Below are positions 17,505 to 25,048 of a DNA stretch of 34,500 bases, piece after piece. Below the pieces are notes generated by a model. The model did no database searches, was not told where the DNA came from, and saw only the letters and a list, made by a program, of their open reading frames with translations. The translations under genes were made by a program, and so were the position numbers. The number at the start of each line of letters is the position of its first letter. The first letter of the stretch is position 1. This DNA is from Halorientalis sp. (lineage in GTDB: Archaea > Halobacteriota > Halobacteria > Halobacteriales > Haloarculaceae). The DNA is taken from NCBI RefSeq assembly GCF_028275115.1, contig NZ_JAQCNH010000126.1:1-34500 (forward strand). The letters are read 5' to 3'.

Positions 17505-17890
17505 GCTTCGACCTCCCCGACGAGAGTCTCGCCCGTCACCTCGGCCATCCGCACGATTGCTTCGTGCATCCGGTTGGCCTCAAGCAGGTTCCCGTCGATG
17601 GTTATCTCGCCCGTACTGTACGCCTTCCAAAAGGGCATCTCGGCGTCGTGAACCTGCTGCCACGCCTCCGCAGAGCCCGAAATCACGACGTCGTACCCCA
17701 GGGGGTTCGACATTGGCTCGTACCGCATCGTGTCGATAATCTCGCCGCCGTACAACTTCAGCCAGAACCGCTCCTCACCTGCCTCCAGCACCACGTTGAC
17801 ATCCGACCACTCGGCGGCCTCGTTGAATTGGTCGTCGTCGTTGCACTGCTCCTGTATCTGGTCGACCCAGTCTTTGGATGGTATTTCCAT
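17501..17890 (-). CDS. SCP2 sterol-transfer-like small protein
   Basis: A 129-residue acidic protein resembling the SCP-2 lipid-binding fold: strands WSDVNVVLEAG, RFWLKLYGGE and YDVVISGSAEAW are followed by the characteristic FWKAYSTGEITIDGNLLEA, matching the SCP2 pattern in which a G-x-(I/L)-x-(I/V)-x-G-(N/D) turn precedes the last helices. Such proteins bind hydrophobic or CoA-linked ligands. I chose the ATG at 17890 rather than the upstream TTG at 17917 because an AT-rich promoter box lies 30 nt before the ATG. It leads a four-gene run with the hydrolase, VOC protein and CoA ligase. Confidence 0.75.
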   Translation of the reverse strand: MEIPSKDWVDQIQEQCNDDDQFNEAAEWSDVNVVLEAGEERFWLKLYGGEIIDTMRYEPMSNPLGYDVVISGSAEAWQQVHDAEMPFWKAYSTGEITIDGNLLEANRMHEAIVRMAEVTGETLVGEVEA

Positions 17891-17915
17891 ACCATCATGA
17901 ACGTTAACGTCTACC

Positions 17916-17927
17916 AAATTAATTCTT
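17916..17927 (-). promoter_or_regulatory. TATA-like box of the SCP2-led operon
   Basis: AGAATTAATTTG in the operon's direction, centred about 31 nt before the ATG at 17890, supports that start and a nearly leaderless transcript. Confidence 0.5.
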
Positions 17928-18065
17928 ACGTCTACCTCTAGATATATTCCGCGCGCCGGATTCGGTCGTTCAGTTCGGCACGGCGGACGGGTCTCGGCGC
18001 GGTATCGGCACGCTTCGGCACGACGCTACTGTTTTGGTTCTCCGGTTTCGATAGGGTGACGAGTA

Positions 18066-19817
18066 ATGGTTCACGCAGTTCGCATGCCGATGATGGGCAA
18101 CACGATGGAGACCGGCCTTCTCGTCGGGTGGCGCGTCGACGAGGGGGACGAAATAACGGACGGAACGGTCCTGGCGGAGGTCGAATCCGAGAAGGCCTCC
18201 ACGGATATCGAGGCGAGCCAGGACGGGTCGCTCGCCCGCGTCGACGTTGAGGAAGGGGAGGAAGTCCCGCCCGGCACTGTGCTGGGAGTCGTCCTCGGCC
18301 CCGACGAGAGTCTGGAGGATGCTCCCGAACCGCGCAGTCGCGTCGACACCGAAGCCGACGCGGAGGCTGGAGCGGGCGACAGCGGCGGAGCCGAAACCGA
18401 ACCCGCGACGGAACCGGCAACAGGGGGCGGCGAGAACACGACGTCGGCGTCCGAAGCCGGTGGTGAAAAACCCCGTGCGGCCCCGGGCGCACGAGAGTTG
18501 GCCGACGAACACGGCGTCGACCTCGACGCAGTCGAGGGGACCGGTCCCGAGGGTGCGATTCTCCGGGCCGACGTTTCGGACCACCTCGGAGGAGTCGACG
18601 ACGACGAGGGAGGTGCGACGTCGACACAGGGATTCACGAGTCCGAGCACGCGACGACTGGCACGGGAACTCGGGGTTACAATCGGGGAGATAGATGGGAG
18701 TGGCATCGGTGGACGTGTCACCGAATCAGACGTGCGGGCGGCGGCCGGAGCGGTGAAGCCGGTCTCTAGAAACGGCGTGCGACCGACCGCCGGCGAGACC
18801 TCGGATACGACAGCGTCGACGGACATGACGGACCCGGCCCGCCTCGGGGTGACGGTCACCGAGGAACGACCGCTCTCCGGGATGCGACGGACCATCGCCG
18901 ACCGGATGGCCCGGTCGGCCAAGCAGGCGCCCCACGTCACGTTGAATCGAGACGTCACGGTGGAGCGTGCGTTCGAAACTGCCGAGGAACTCGGGAACGA
19001 GGCCGGCGCGGCTGTCGGATTCACCGACCTGCTGGTCGGGGCGGCGGTTCGTGCGCTCGATGCGTCCCCGGAGTTCAACGCCTGGTTCGAGGACGAGACC
19101 GTGCGGCACGTCGCCGAGCGGAACGTGGCCGTCGCCGTCGACACCGAGAACGGCCTCGTGACACCGGTGATACGTTCGGCCGACGACCGGACGCTCCGGG
19201 ATATCGCCGCCGAGCGACAGCGGCTCACCGACGCCGTCCTCGACGGGACTCACGGGATGGACGACCTCCAAGGTGGAACGTTCACCATCACCAATCTCGG
19301 TATGTTCGGCGTGGACTCGTTCGACCCGATAATCAACCCACCACAGGTTGCCATCCTCGGGGTCGGACGGGTCAGAGAGCGCGACGGGACGCGCACGTGT
19401 ACGCTCTCACTGTCGTTCGACCACCGCGTGGTCGACGGGGCGGACGCTGCGCGGTTCCTCGAGACACTGACTGAGGGTGTCGAGGCTCCGTCGTTGGTCG
19501 TCGCCGACCGGTCGGCGGGCCAGAGTGACCGCGAACGCGAGGAACCGGCCGCCGAGGCTGGCGGCGAAACTATCGCCGCCGCAGTCAGGCGCGACGTAGA
19601 AGCCCGTGCGAACGAGATTGCCGCTACCCACGGCTGGCCAGTCCCGGAGTTCGACGTGCGTATCAACGGTGGGCGTCCGGAAGTCACGCTGGATGCAGCC
19701 GAGAACGCGTCACCGGCGGCGATGAAACGTCTCGCCTACGCCGCCTGTCGGGAGTCGACGTACGCGGATACGATCACAGATCTCCGAGACCCCGAGATAG
19801 AGGTGCTGAGCGCGTAA
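18066..19817 (+). CDS. Dihydrolipoamide acyltransferase (E2) with two subunit-binding domains and a C-terminal extension
   Basis: Core of the lipoate-dependent dehydrogenase complex, 583 residues. Order of parts: lipoyl domain (1-77, lipoylated Lys43 in EVESEKAST); acidic Gly/Glu/Ala linker; a first peripheral subunit-binding domain (about 137-174, ending GTGPEGAILRADV); a second one (about 189-227, ending GSGIGGRVTESDV); linker; catalytic domain (about 262-478) with HRVVDG holding His453 and Asp457. Most E2 proteins have one binding domain. After the catalytic domain, where E2 proteins normally end, about 100 more residues follow: a linker and a compact-looking segment (about 500-583) that I do not recognise. 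The ATG at 18066 begins at the lipoyl domain. It diverges from the SCP2 operon and precedes the acyl-CoA dehydrogenase by 65 nt. Confidence 0.92.
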   Translation: MVHAVRMPMMGNTMETGLLVGWRVDEGDEITDGTVLAEVESEKASTDIEASQDGSLARVDVEEGEEVPPGTVLGVVLGPDESLEDAPEPRSRVDTEADAEAGAGDSGGAETEPATEPATGGGENTTSASEAGGEKPRAAPGARELADEHGVDLDAVEGTGPEGAILRADVSDHLGGVDDDEGGATSTQGFTSPSTRRLARELGVTIGEIDGSGIGGRVTESDVRAAAGAVKPVSRNGVRPTAGETSDTTASTDMTDPARLGVTVTEERPLSGMRRTIADRMARSAKQAPHVTLNRDVTVERAFETAEELGNEAGAAVGFTDLLVGAAVRALDASPEFNAWFEDETVRHVAERNVAVAVDTENGLVTPVIRSADDRTLRDIAAERQRLTDAVLDGTHGMDDLQGGTFTITNLGMFGVDSFDPIINPPQVAILGVGRVRERDGTRTCTLSLSFDHRVVDGADAARFLETLTEGVEAPSLVVADRSAGQSDREREEPAAEAGGETIAAAVRRDVEARANEIAATHGWPVPEFDVRINGGRPEVTLDAAENASPAAMKRLAYAACRESTYADTITDLRDPEIEVLSA

Positions 19818-19851
19818 TCGACGGCGGTATCTGATTGTTCGGCGACGAAAA

Positions 19852-19879
19852 TACTATACATCACCAGTATAATATAGTA
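19852..19879. promoter_or_regulatory. Promoter of the acyl-CoA dehydrogenase with inverted repeat
   Basis: The first arm, TACTATA (19852-19858), doubles as a TATA box centred 28 nt before the ATG at 19883. It is repeated in reverse as TATAGTA (19873-19879), 14 bases on, straddling the probable transcription start. A repressor bound across this dyad would block both TATA box and start site. Confidence 0.5.
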
Positions 19880-19882
19880 CTG

Positions 19883-21046
19883 ATGGATTTCGCGCTCTCC
19901 GAAGAGCAGCGGATGATGCAACGACTGACAGAAGACATCTCCTCGGACTACGACTTGGACTACTGGCGAGACAAAGACGACGCCGAGGAGTTTCCCCACG
20001 AGATCTGGAACGACCTGGCCGAGGCGGGCTTTGCCGGGTTGACAGTGCCACAGGAGTACGGCGGTGAAGGGCTCGGCATGGAGGAGGTCACAACGGTTGG
20101 CCTGGCGCTCGGGCGCAACGGTGGTGGCGTCAGCGGCCCGAATCTGCTCACCCTCGGCCCGGTGTTTGGCGGCATTTCGCTCAACGAGCACGCAAACGAG
20201 GCACAGAAAGAGCGATGGCTGCCGGAGATCGCGGACGGCGCTATCGTCTCGCTGGGATTGACCGAACCGGACGCCGGGCTCGATACGGCTGGAATCAAGA
20301 CGACCGCGGAGAAAGACGGTGACGAGTACGTTCTCGACGGAACGAAGATCTGGACGACGGGCGCACACGTCTCGGACTACATCGTGACGCTGGCTCGAAC
20401 CTCACCGATGGAAGAGGGAGCACGGCACGGCGGTATCTCGCTGTTCATGGTTCCCTCTGATACGGACGGTATCACGACGAACAAGATCGATAAACTGAGT
20501 ATGCGGTGCTTAGGGTCCTGTGAAGTCGTCTTCGACGGTGCACGGGTTTCCGAGGAGAATCTGCTGGGCAAGGAGGACAAAGGCTTCTATCACCTTCTCG
20601 GAACGCTGAACACGGAGCGCATCATCTGGGCGGCGATTCCGCTCGCGGCCGGTGAACTCGCACTCGACCTGGCAGTCGATTACGCGAAAGAACGCGAAGC
20701 GTTCGAGCGGCCGATCGGCCAAAATCAGGGCGTCCAGTTCCCGCTGGCCGAGTCGAAGATGGAGCTGGAGACGGCGAAGCTCATGATATACAAGGCGGCG
20801 ACGCTGTACGACGAAGGCGAAGACTGTTCGATGGAGGCAAACGCCGCGAAGTTCATGGGTGCCCGCGCAGGTTTCAACGCCTGTGACCAGGCCATTCAGA
20901 CCCACGGTGGCATGGGTTTTGCCGACGAATACCACGTCGAGCGACTTTACCGCGACGCGCGACTCGCGCGGGTCGCACCGGTCAGTGACGAGCTGGTGAA
21001 GTCGTTCGTCAGTACGGACGTCCTCGGCCTCCCGCGGTCCTACTGA
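19883..21046 (+). CDS. Acyl-CoA dehydrogenase
   Basis: FAD-dependent alpha,beta-dehydrogenation of an acyl-CoA; 387 residues, the family length. Visible: N-terminal helix MDFALSEEQRMMQ, flavin motif LGLTEPDAGLDTA, middle-domain KIWTTGAHVSDY, and C-terminal HGGMGFADEYHVERLYRDAR. The usual C-terminal catalytic Glu motif (YEG) is absent: the equivalent stretch is RVAPVSDE, with Pro366 in the Glu position. Instead Glu245 in LNTERIIW occupies the alternative catalytic position used by isovaleryl-CoA and long-chain acyl-CoA dehydrogenases, which handle branched chains. The ATG at 19883 suits the TATA-like box at 19852. It lies between E2 and the MDR gene, each with its own promoter. Confidence 0.93.
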   Translation: MDFALSEEQRMMQRLTEDISSDYDLDYWRDKDDAEEFPHEIWNDLAEAGFAGLTVPQEYGGEGLGMEEVTTVGLALGRNGGGVSGPNLLTLGPVFGGISLNEHANEAQKERWLPEIADGAIVSLGLTEPDAGLDTAGIKTTAEKDGDEYVLDGTKIWTTGAHVSDYIVTLARTSPMEEGARHGGISLFMVPSDTDGITTNKIDKLSMRCLGSCEVVFDGARVSEENLLGKEDKGFYHLLGTLNTERIIWAAIPLAAGELALDLAVDYAKEREAFERPIGQNQGVQFPLAESKMELETAKLMIYKAATLYDEGEDCSMEANAAKFMGARAGFNACDQAIQTHGGMGFADEYHVERLYRDARLARVAPVSDELVKSFVSTDVLGLPRSY

Positions 21047-21121
21047 CGAGCGGGGAGCGTCCCGGGCGACCGCCCCGGCTAGTCGCGTTGGCGTTCCGGG
21101 CGGACGCTGGCGTCGGAGGAA

Positions 21122-21130
21122 GATATAATT
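21122..21130 (+). promoter_or_regulatory. TATA-like box of the MDR gene
   Basis: GATATAATT is centred 28 nt before the ATG at 21154, giving a leaderless message. Confidence 0.55.
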
Positions 21131-21153
21131 GCTCTCGCACGAGAAGACGAATC

Positions 21154-22167
21154 ATGCGTGCTGCAGCGTTCACTGCTCTTGGCGGACCGTCGGGTGTCGA
21201 AGTCATCGAACTATCCGCGCCGACGCCGGGCGACGGACAGGCGGTGGTCGACGTGGCCGGCGCATCGGTAAACAGACACGACCTCCTGTATCTGCAGGGT
21301 GACTTTCGATTACAGGAGCGTCACCTGCCGTTCGTCTCCGGCGTCGACGTGTCGGGAATCGTCCGCGATGTCGGCGACGGCGTTGAGGGCGTCGAACCGG
21401 GCGACCGCGTCGTTTTGAACCCGATGCAGACCTGTGGCTCGTGCCGAGACTGTCGGGACGGGCCGGAGAATCTCTGCGAGGAGTACAGCCTCTTCCACGG
21501 CGGCTTCGCCGAACAGGCCGTGGTCGACGCCGACCGCCTGGTGTCGGTTCCAGACGACGTCGACCTCGTCACGGCAGCCGCGCTTCCGGTCACCTACATG
21601 ACCGCCTGGCACATGCTTCGCCGGGCAGACGTCGACGCCGGTGACACTGTGCTCATCCCCGGCGCGACCGGGGGTGTCGGCGTGGCCTCGACGCAGTTGA
21701 CGGACGCTATGGGTATCCGGTCGGTCTGTACGTCCTCGTCACCAGAGAAACTCGACCAGCTCTCGACGTTCGGTGCAGACGAACTCCTCGAAGCCGCCGA
21801 CGCGGACGCTCTGGGGGAGCAACTCGACGGACACGAGCCGGTCGACGCGGTTCTCAACCACCTCGCCGGGCCGTTCACCGACGTGTGTCTGTCTGCACTC
21901 CGCCGGAATGGCCGGATGGTAATCTGCGGTCGGACGGCGGAGAAGTTCTCCGAAATCGACACCCAAGACCTCTTTCTCGGGCACAAACGGATCGTCGGGA
22001 GTACGATGGGAACACAGGCCGACCTCGAACGGATGGTCGGTCTCTGTGAGGCGGGTGCTATCGCGCCATCGGTCCACGAGACGTACAGTTTCGACGATGC
22101 CGGTCAGGCGTTTGCGGATATGCAGAACCGGGACGTGGTCGGGAATCTCGTCGTGACGCCCCCGTAA
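21154..22167 (+). CDS. Medium-chain (MDR) zinc-type dehydrogenase/quinone oxidoreductase
   Basis: NAD(P)H-dependent reductase or dehydrogenase of 337 residues. The GroES-like half carries the four structural-zinc cysteines C94-x2-C97-x2-C100-x7-C108. The cofactor half has GATGGVGVAST (170-180). The catalytic-zinc positions are not conserved: VNRHD has Asn where alcohol dehydrogenases have Cys, and SGVDVSG replaces the GHE motif. That mix resembles quinone oxidoreductase/enoyl reductase-like members with a leftover structural zinc site. The start chosen is the ATG at 21154 with its TATA box; the open frame upstream lacks similarity. Likely role: reduction or oxidation of an enone or carbonyl intermediate. 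Confidence 0.9.
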   Translation: MRAAAFTALGGPSGVEVIELSAPTPGDGQAVVDVAGASVNRHDLLYLQGDFRLQERHLPFVSGVDVSGIVRDVGDGVEGVEPGDRVVLNPMQTCGSCRDCRDGPENLCEEYSLFHGGFAEQAVVDADRLVSVPDDVDLVTAAALPVTYMTAWHMLRRADVDAGDTVLIPGATGGVGVASTQLTDAMGIRSVCTSSSPEKLDQLSTFGADELLEAADADALGEQLDGHEPVDAVLNHLAGPFTDVCLSALRRNGRMVICGRTAEKFSEIDTQDLFLGHKRIVGSTMGTQADLERMVGLCEAGAIAPSVHETYSFDDAGQAFADMQNRDVVGNLVVTPP

Positions 22168-22227
22168 CCTGTGTCCTGTGTCGCCGTCCGGCAGCGAAGC
22201 GGTCTGTGCAGTCCACCCATGGGGAAG

Positions 22228-22233
22228 TATTAA
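22228..22233 (+). promoter_or_regulatory. TATA-like box of the enoyl-CoA hydratase gene
   Basis: TATTAA, within GAAGTATTAACTTAGC, is centred about 29 nt before the ATG at 22260. Confidence 0.5.
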
Positions 22234-22259
22234 CTTAGCATGTTGCAAAGGTATCGAGG

Positions 22260-23039
22260 ATGTCATCTAGTTACGACACAGTGGCTGTCGAGGAAGAGGG
22301 AGATATCGGGACAGTCCGTCTCACCCGTCCGGAGGCAATGAACGCGGTCAATACGAACGTCCTGATCGAACTCGCCGACGCCATCGAAACGGTCTCCAAT
22401 GAGGCTGGCGTCGTCGTCCTCACCGGCGCAGGCGACGACGCGTTCATCGGTGGGGGGGATATCAAGGAGTTCCAGGATCAGTCCGGTGTCTGGTTCCGTG
22501 GGGAGTTTCGCGAGGCCATGACGGACCTCGAGAGCGCAATCGAGGGCAGTCATGTGCCGGTCGTCGCCGCGATTAACGGGGTGGCGTTGGGTGGCGGGAC
22601 CGAGATCGCACTGATGTGTGACCTCATCGTCGCCACCGAGAGTGCCACGTTCGGCCTCCCGGAGATCGGCCTGGGGCTGATTCCGGGCGCTGGGGGGACC
22701 CAGCGACTCGCACACCTCGTTGGCTATCTGAAGGCAAAGGAGCTCGTGTTGACCGGGAAGCATATTTCGGCTGCGGAGGCTGCCGACATCGGCCTCGCCA
22801 ACGAGGTCGTCGCCGACGCGGAGTTCGACGACAGAATCGAGGCGTTGGCGAGCGACCTCGCCGACGGACCGCCGACCGCCCAGTGGTTCGCGAAGAAGTC
22901 GATCAACGAGACACGGGCACAGCTAGAGTCCGGGCTGGAACTGGAAGCCGCGTTGGCCGGACTGTTGTTCGAGACCGAGGACAAGGAGGAGGGGCTGGAG
23001 GCGTTCGTCAAGAACCGGGACCCGTCGTTCGGTGAGTGA
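22260..23039 (+). CDS. Enoyl-CoA hydratase/isomerase (crotonase family)
   Basis: A 259-residue crotonase-fold protein. Oxyanion-hole segments are AFIGGGDIKE (61-70) and GVALGGGTE (107-115). Both catalytic glutamates of true hydratases are present: Glu115 in GGGTEIA and Glu135 in LPEIGLGLIPG, followed by GGTQRL. It should hydrate the double bond made by the acyl-CoA dehydrogenase upstream. With the MaoC protein at 2400 the island has both hydratase stereochemistries. Ring-opening or hydrolase activity is an alternative for crotonases, but the two Glu residues favour hydratase. The stop overlaps nothing; E1-alpha begins 47 nt later with its own promoter. Confidence 0.92.
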   Translation: MSSSYDTVAVEEEGDIGTVRLTRPEAMNAVNTNVLIELADAIETVSNEAGVVVLTGAGDDAFIGGGDIKEFQDQSGVWFRGEFREAMTDLESAIEGSHVPVVAAINGVALGGGTEIALMCDLIVATESATFGLPEIGLGLIPGAGGTQRLAHLVGYLKAKELVLTGKHISAAEAADIGLANEVVADAEFDDRIEALASDLADGPPTAQWFAKKSINETRAQLESGLELEAALAGLLFETEDKEEGLEAFVKNRDPSFGE

Positions 23040-23054
23040 GGAGAGAGGACATAG

Positions 23055-23065
23055 CTTTTTTATTG
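23055..23065 (+). promoter_or_regulatory. TATA-like box of the E1 operon
   Basis: CTTTTTTATTG is centred 27 nt before the ATG at 23087, so the E1-alpha message is probably leaderless. Confidence 0.5.
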
Positions 23066-23086
23066 TTGCCTTCGAGAGTTCTCACC

Positions 23087-24067
23087 ATGCCAAATGTGGT
23101 AGCGGAGCACGCAGACCGATTGGTCGACCAGTTCCGGGAGATGGTCCTCGTACGTGAGTTCGAGACGCGGGTGAGTTCACTGTTCGAGGATAACGAACTC
23201 CCAGGGTTCGTCCATCTCTACATCGGTCAGGAGGCGATAGCCACCGGCGCCTGCTGGGGACTGAAAGACGACGATTACATCACGAGTACCCACCGAGGCC
23301 ACGGTCACTCGATAGCGAAGGGGCTCGACCCCGACCGGATGATGGCCGAGTTGTTCGGCAAAGAGACAGGATACTGTGGCGGAAAAAGCGGGAGCATGCA
23401 TATTGCGGACGTCGATCAGGGGATGCTCGGTGCCAACGGTATCGTCGGAGCCGGGCCATCGCTGGCGGTCGGTGCTGGCCTGTCTATCCAGCAAAACGAC
23501 GAGGATCGGGTCTGTCTGTCCTTTTTCGGCGAGGGAGCGATGGCAGAAGGGGTCGTTCACGAGTCGATGAACCTCGCAGGTGTCCAGGACCTCCCGGTCG
23601 TCTTCGTCTGTGAGAACAACCAGTACGGGGAGATGACGCCCGCACAAGACCAACACAGCGTCGAGGGGTTCGAGGCCCGGGGGGACGTGTACGACATGCC
23701 GGCAGAGACTGTCGACGGGATGTCCGTCCAGTCGGTCCACGACGCGGCGACAAGGGCGACCGAGCGGGCACGGAACGGTGGTGGACCGTCCCTGTTGATC
23801 TGCGAGACCTACCGCTATCACGGCCATTACGAAGGCGACCCGATGGTCTATCGGACCGAGGCCGAAGTCGAGGAGTGGCGAGAGCGGGACCCGGTCGACA
23901 CCCTCGAATCGTCGCTCCTCGAGAGCGGTCACGTCGACGGTGACGACGTGGCGGCGATACGAGCCGAGGCCAGCGAGAGAATCGACGAGGCCGTCGAGTT
24001 CGCCCGTGCGAGTGAGTATCCCGACCCGGAATCCGCGTTCGAGGGTGTCTACTCGGAGGAGCTGTAA
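23087..24067 (+). CDS. Thiamine-PP-dependent dehydrogenase E1, alpha subunit (acetoin dehydrogenase-like)
   Basis: Decarboxylating or cleaving subunit that transfers an acyl group to lipoyl-E2. The 326 residues match the family length. Motifs: HRGHGHSIAKG (69-79), GGKSGSMHIADVDQGMLGAN (98-117), the thiamine motif running from G148-E149-G150 to N177-N178, and YHGHYEGDPMVYRT. The last block, with GHYEGDP rather than GHSMSDP, is that of acetoin dehydrogenase (AcoA) more than pyruvate dehydrogenase. The thiamine motif has GEG in place of GDG. The first two residues of the open frame upstream are not used; the ATG at 23087 fits the TATA box. It precedes E1-beta by 3 nt. Substrate may be an acyloin, a diketone or a 2-oxo acid. 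Confidence 0.92.
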   Translation: MPNVVAEHADRLVDQFREMVLVREFETRVSSLFEDNELPGFVHLYIGQEAIATGACWGLKDDDYITSTHRGHGHSIAKGLDPDRMMAELFGKETGYCGGKSGSMHIADVDQGMLGANGIVGAGPSLAVGAGLSIQQNDEDRVCLSFFGEGAMAEGVVHESMNLAGVQDLPVVFVCENNQYGEMTPAQDQHSVEGFEARGDVYDMPAETVDGMSVQSVHDAATRATERARNGGGPSLLICETYRYHGHYEGDPMVYRTEAEVEEWRERDPVDTLESSLLESGHVDGDDVAAIRAEASERIDEAVEFARASEYPDPESAFEGVYSEEL

Positions 24068-24070
24068 TCT

Positions 24071-25048
24071 ATGCCGGAAAAATCGATGCGGAACGCGATA
24101 AACGACGCGCTGTCCGAGGAGATGCAGCGCGACGACTCGACGTATCTCATCGGGCAGGATGTGGGGGAGCCTGGAGGGAGTTTCGCCGTCACCAGAGGGC
24201 TGTACGACGAGTTCGAGGAGGGCAGGGTCATCGACACGCCGATAAGCGAAGCCGCCATCGTCGGCAGCAGTGCCGGTGCGGGAATGACCGGCTCTCGGCC
24301 CATCGCCGAGATTATGTACGCCGATTTCATGGGGTTGGCAGCAGACCAGGTGATGAACCAGGCGGGACTGTTCAAGTACATGTTCGGCGGTGACGTGACC
24401 GTTCCAATCACGATTCGGACGGTCAATGGTGGCCCCGGTGCCAACGCAGCAGCCCAGCACTCGAAGAGCCTCCACGGATTGTTCATGCACATGCCAGGTG
24501 TCCGCGTCGTTCTCGCGAGTACGCCTCACGACTCCAAGGGGCTGCTGAAGAGCGCGATCCGGTGTGACGACCCGGTCGTGTTCTTCGAGCATATGGAACT
24601 GTACAATCGGGAGGCCGAGGTCCCAGAAAAGTCGTACAAGATCCCCCTCGGCGAAGCGGATGTCGAACGGGAGGGGGACGACGTGACCGTCGTGGCGACC
24701 CAGAAGATGTTCTACCACGCACGCGACGTGGCCGAGCAGTTAGCCGGTGAGATCAGCGTCGAACTGATCAACCCGCGGACTGTCAAACCGCTCGATACCG
24801 AAACCCTGGTCGAGAGCGCCAAGAAAACCGGCCGTGTCGTCGTCGCCGACGAGTCGGTGGTCCAGAACGGGCCTGCCTCGTACATCGCGGAACGCATCCA
24901 GCAGGAAGCGTTCTACCATCTGGAGGCTCCCGTCGAGGTCGTCGGCGTCGACGATACTCCGATACCGTTCTCGCCACCACTCACCGAAGCGGTCGTGCCC
25001 GACGACGAGGACATCGAAACAGCGATCCGCGACATGCCAAGAGTATGA
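24071..25048 (+). CDS. Thiamine-PP-dependent dehydrogenase E1, beta subunit
   Basis: Transketolase-fold partner of E1-alpha; 325 residues. The catalytic Glu60 is in RVIDTPISE and the conserved His130 in AAQHSKSLHG, followed by MPGVRVVLASTPHDSKGLL. The C-terminal domain has VELINPRTVKPLD and DESVVQNGP, the E2-binding face. HSKSLHG differs slightly from the common HSQSLE. It starts 3 nt after E1-alpha and overlaps the next gene by ATGA, so alpha, beta and the SnoaL-like protein form one transcription unit. Confidence 0.94.
   Translation: MPEKSMRNAINDALSEEMQRDDSTYLIGQDVGEPGGSFAVTRGLYDEFEEGRVIDTPISEAAIVGSSAGAGMTGSRPIAEIMYADFMGLAADQVMNQAGLFKYMFGGDVTVPITIRTVNGGPGANAAAQHSKSLHGLFMHMPGVRVVLASTPHDSKGLLKSAIRCDDPVVFFEHMELYNREAEVPEKSYKIPLGEADVEREGDDVTVVATQKMFYHARDVAEQLAGEISVELINPRTVKPLDTETLVESAKKTGRVVVADESVVQNGPASYIAERIQQEAFYHLEAPVEVVGVDDTPIPFSPPLTEAVVPDDEDIETAIRDMPRV

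Noticed and set aside
18071..19228. 385-codon minus-strand frame
   Set aside because: Antisense of E2; Ser/Arg/Pro-rich with no motif.
23177..24718. 513-codon minus-strand frame
   Set aside because: Antisense of the E1 genes, His/Arg-rich, typical of high-GC mirror frames.
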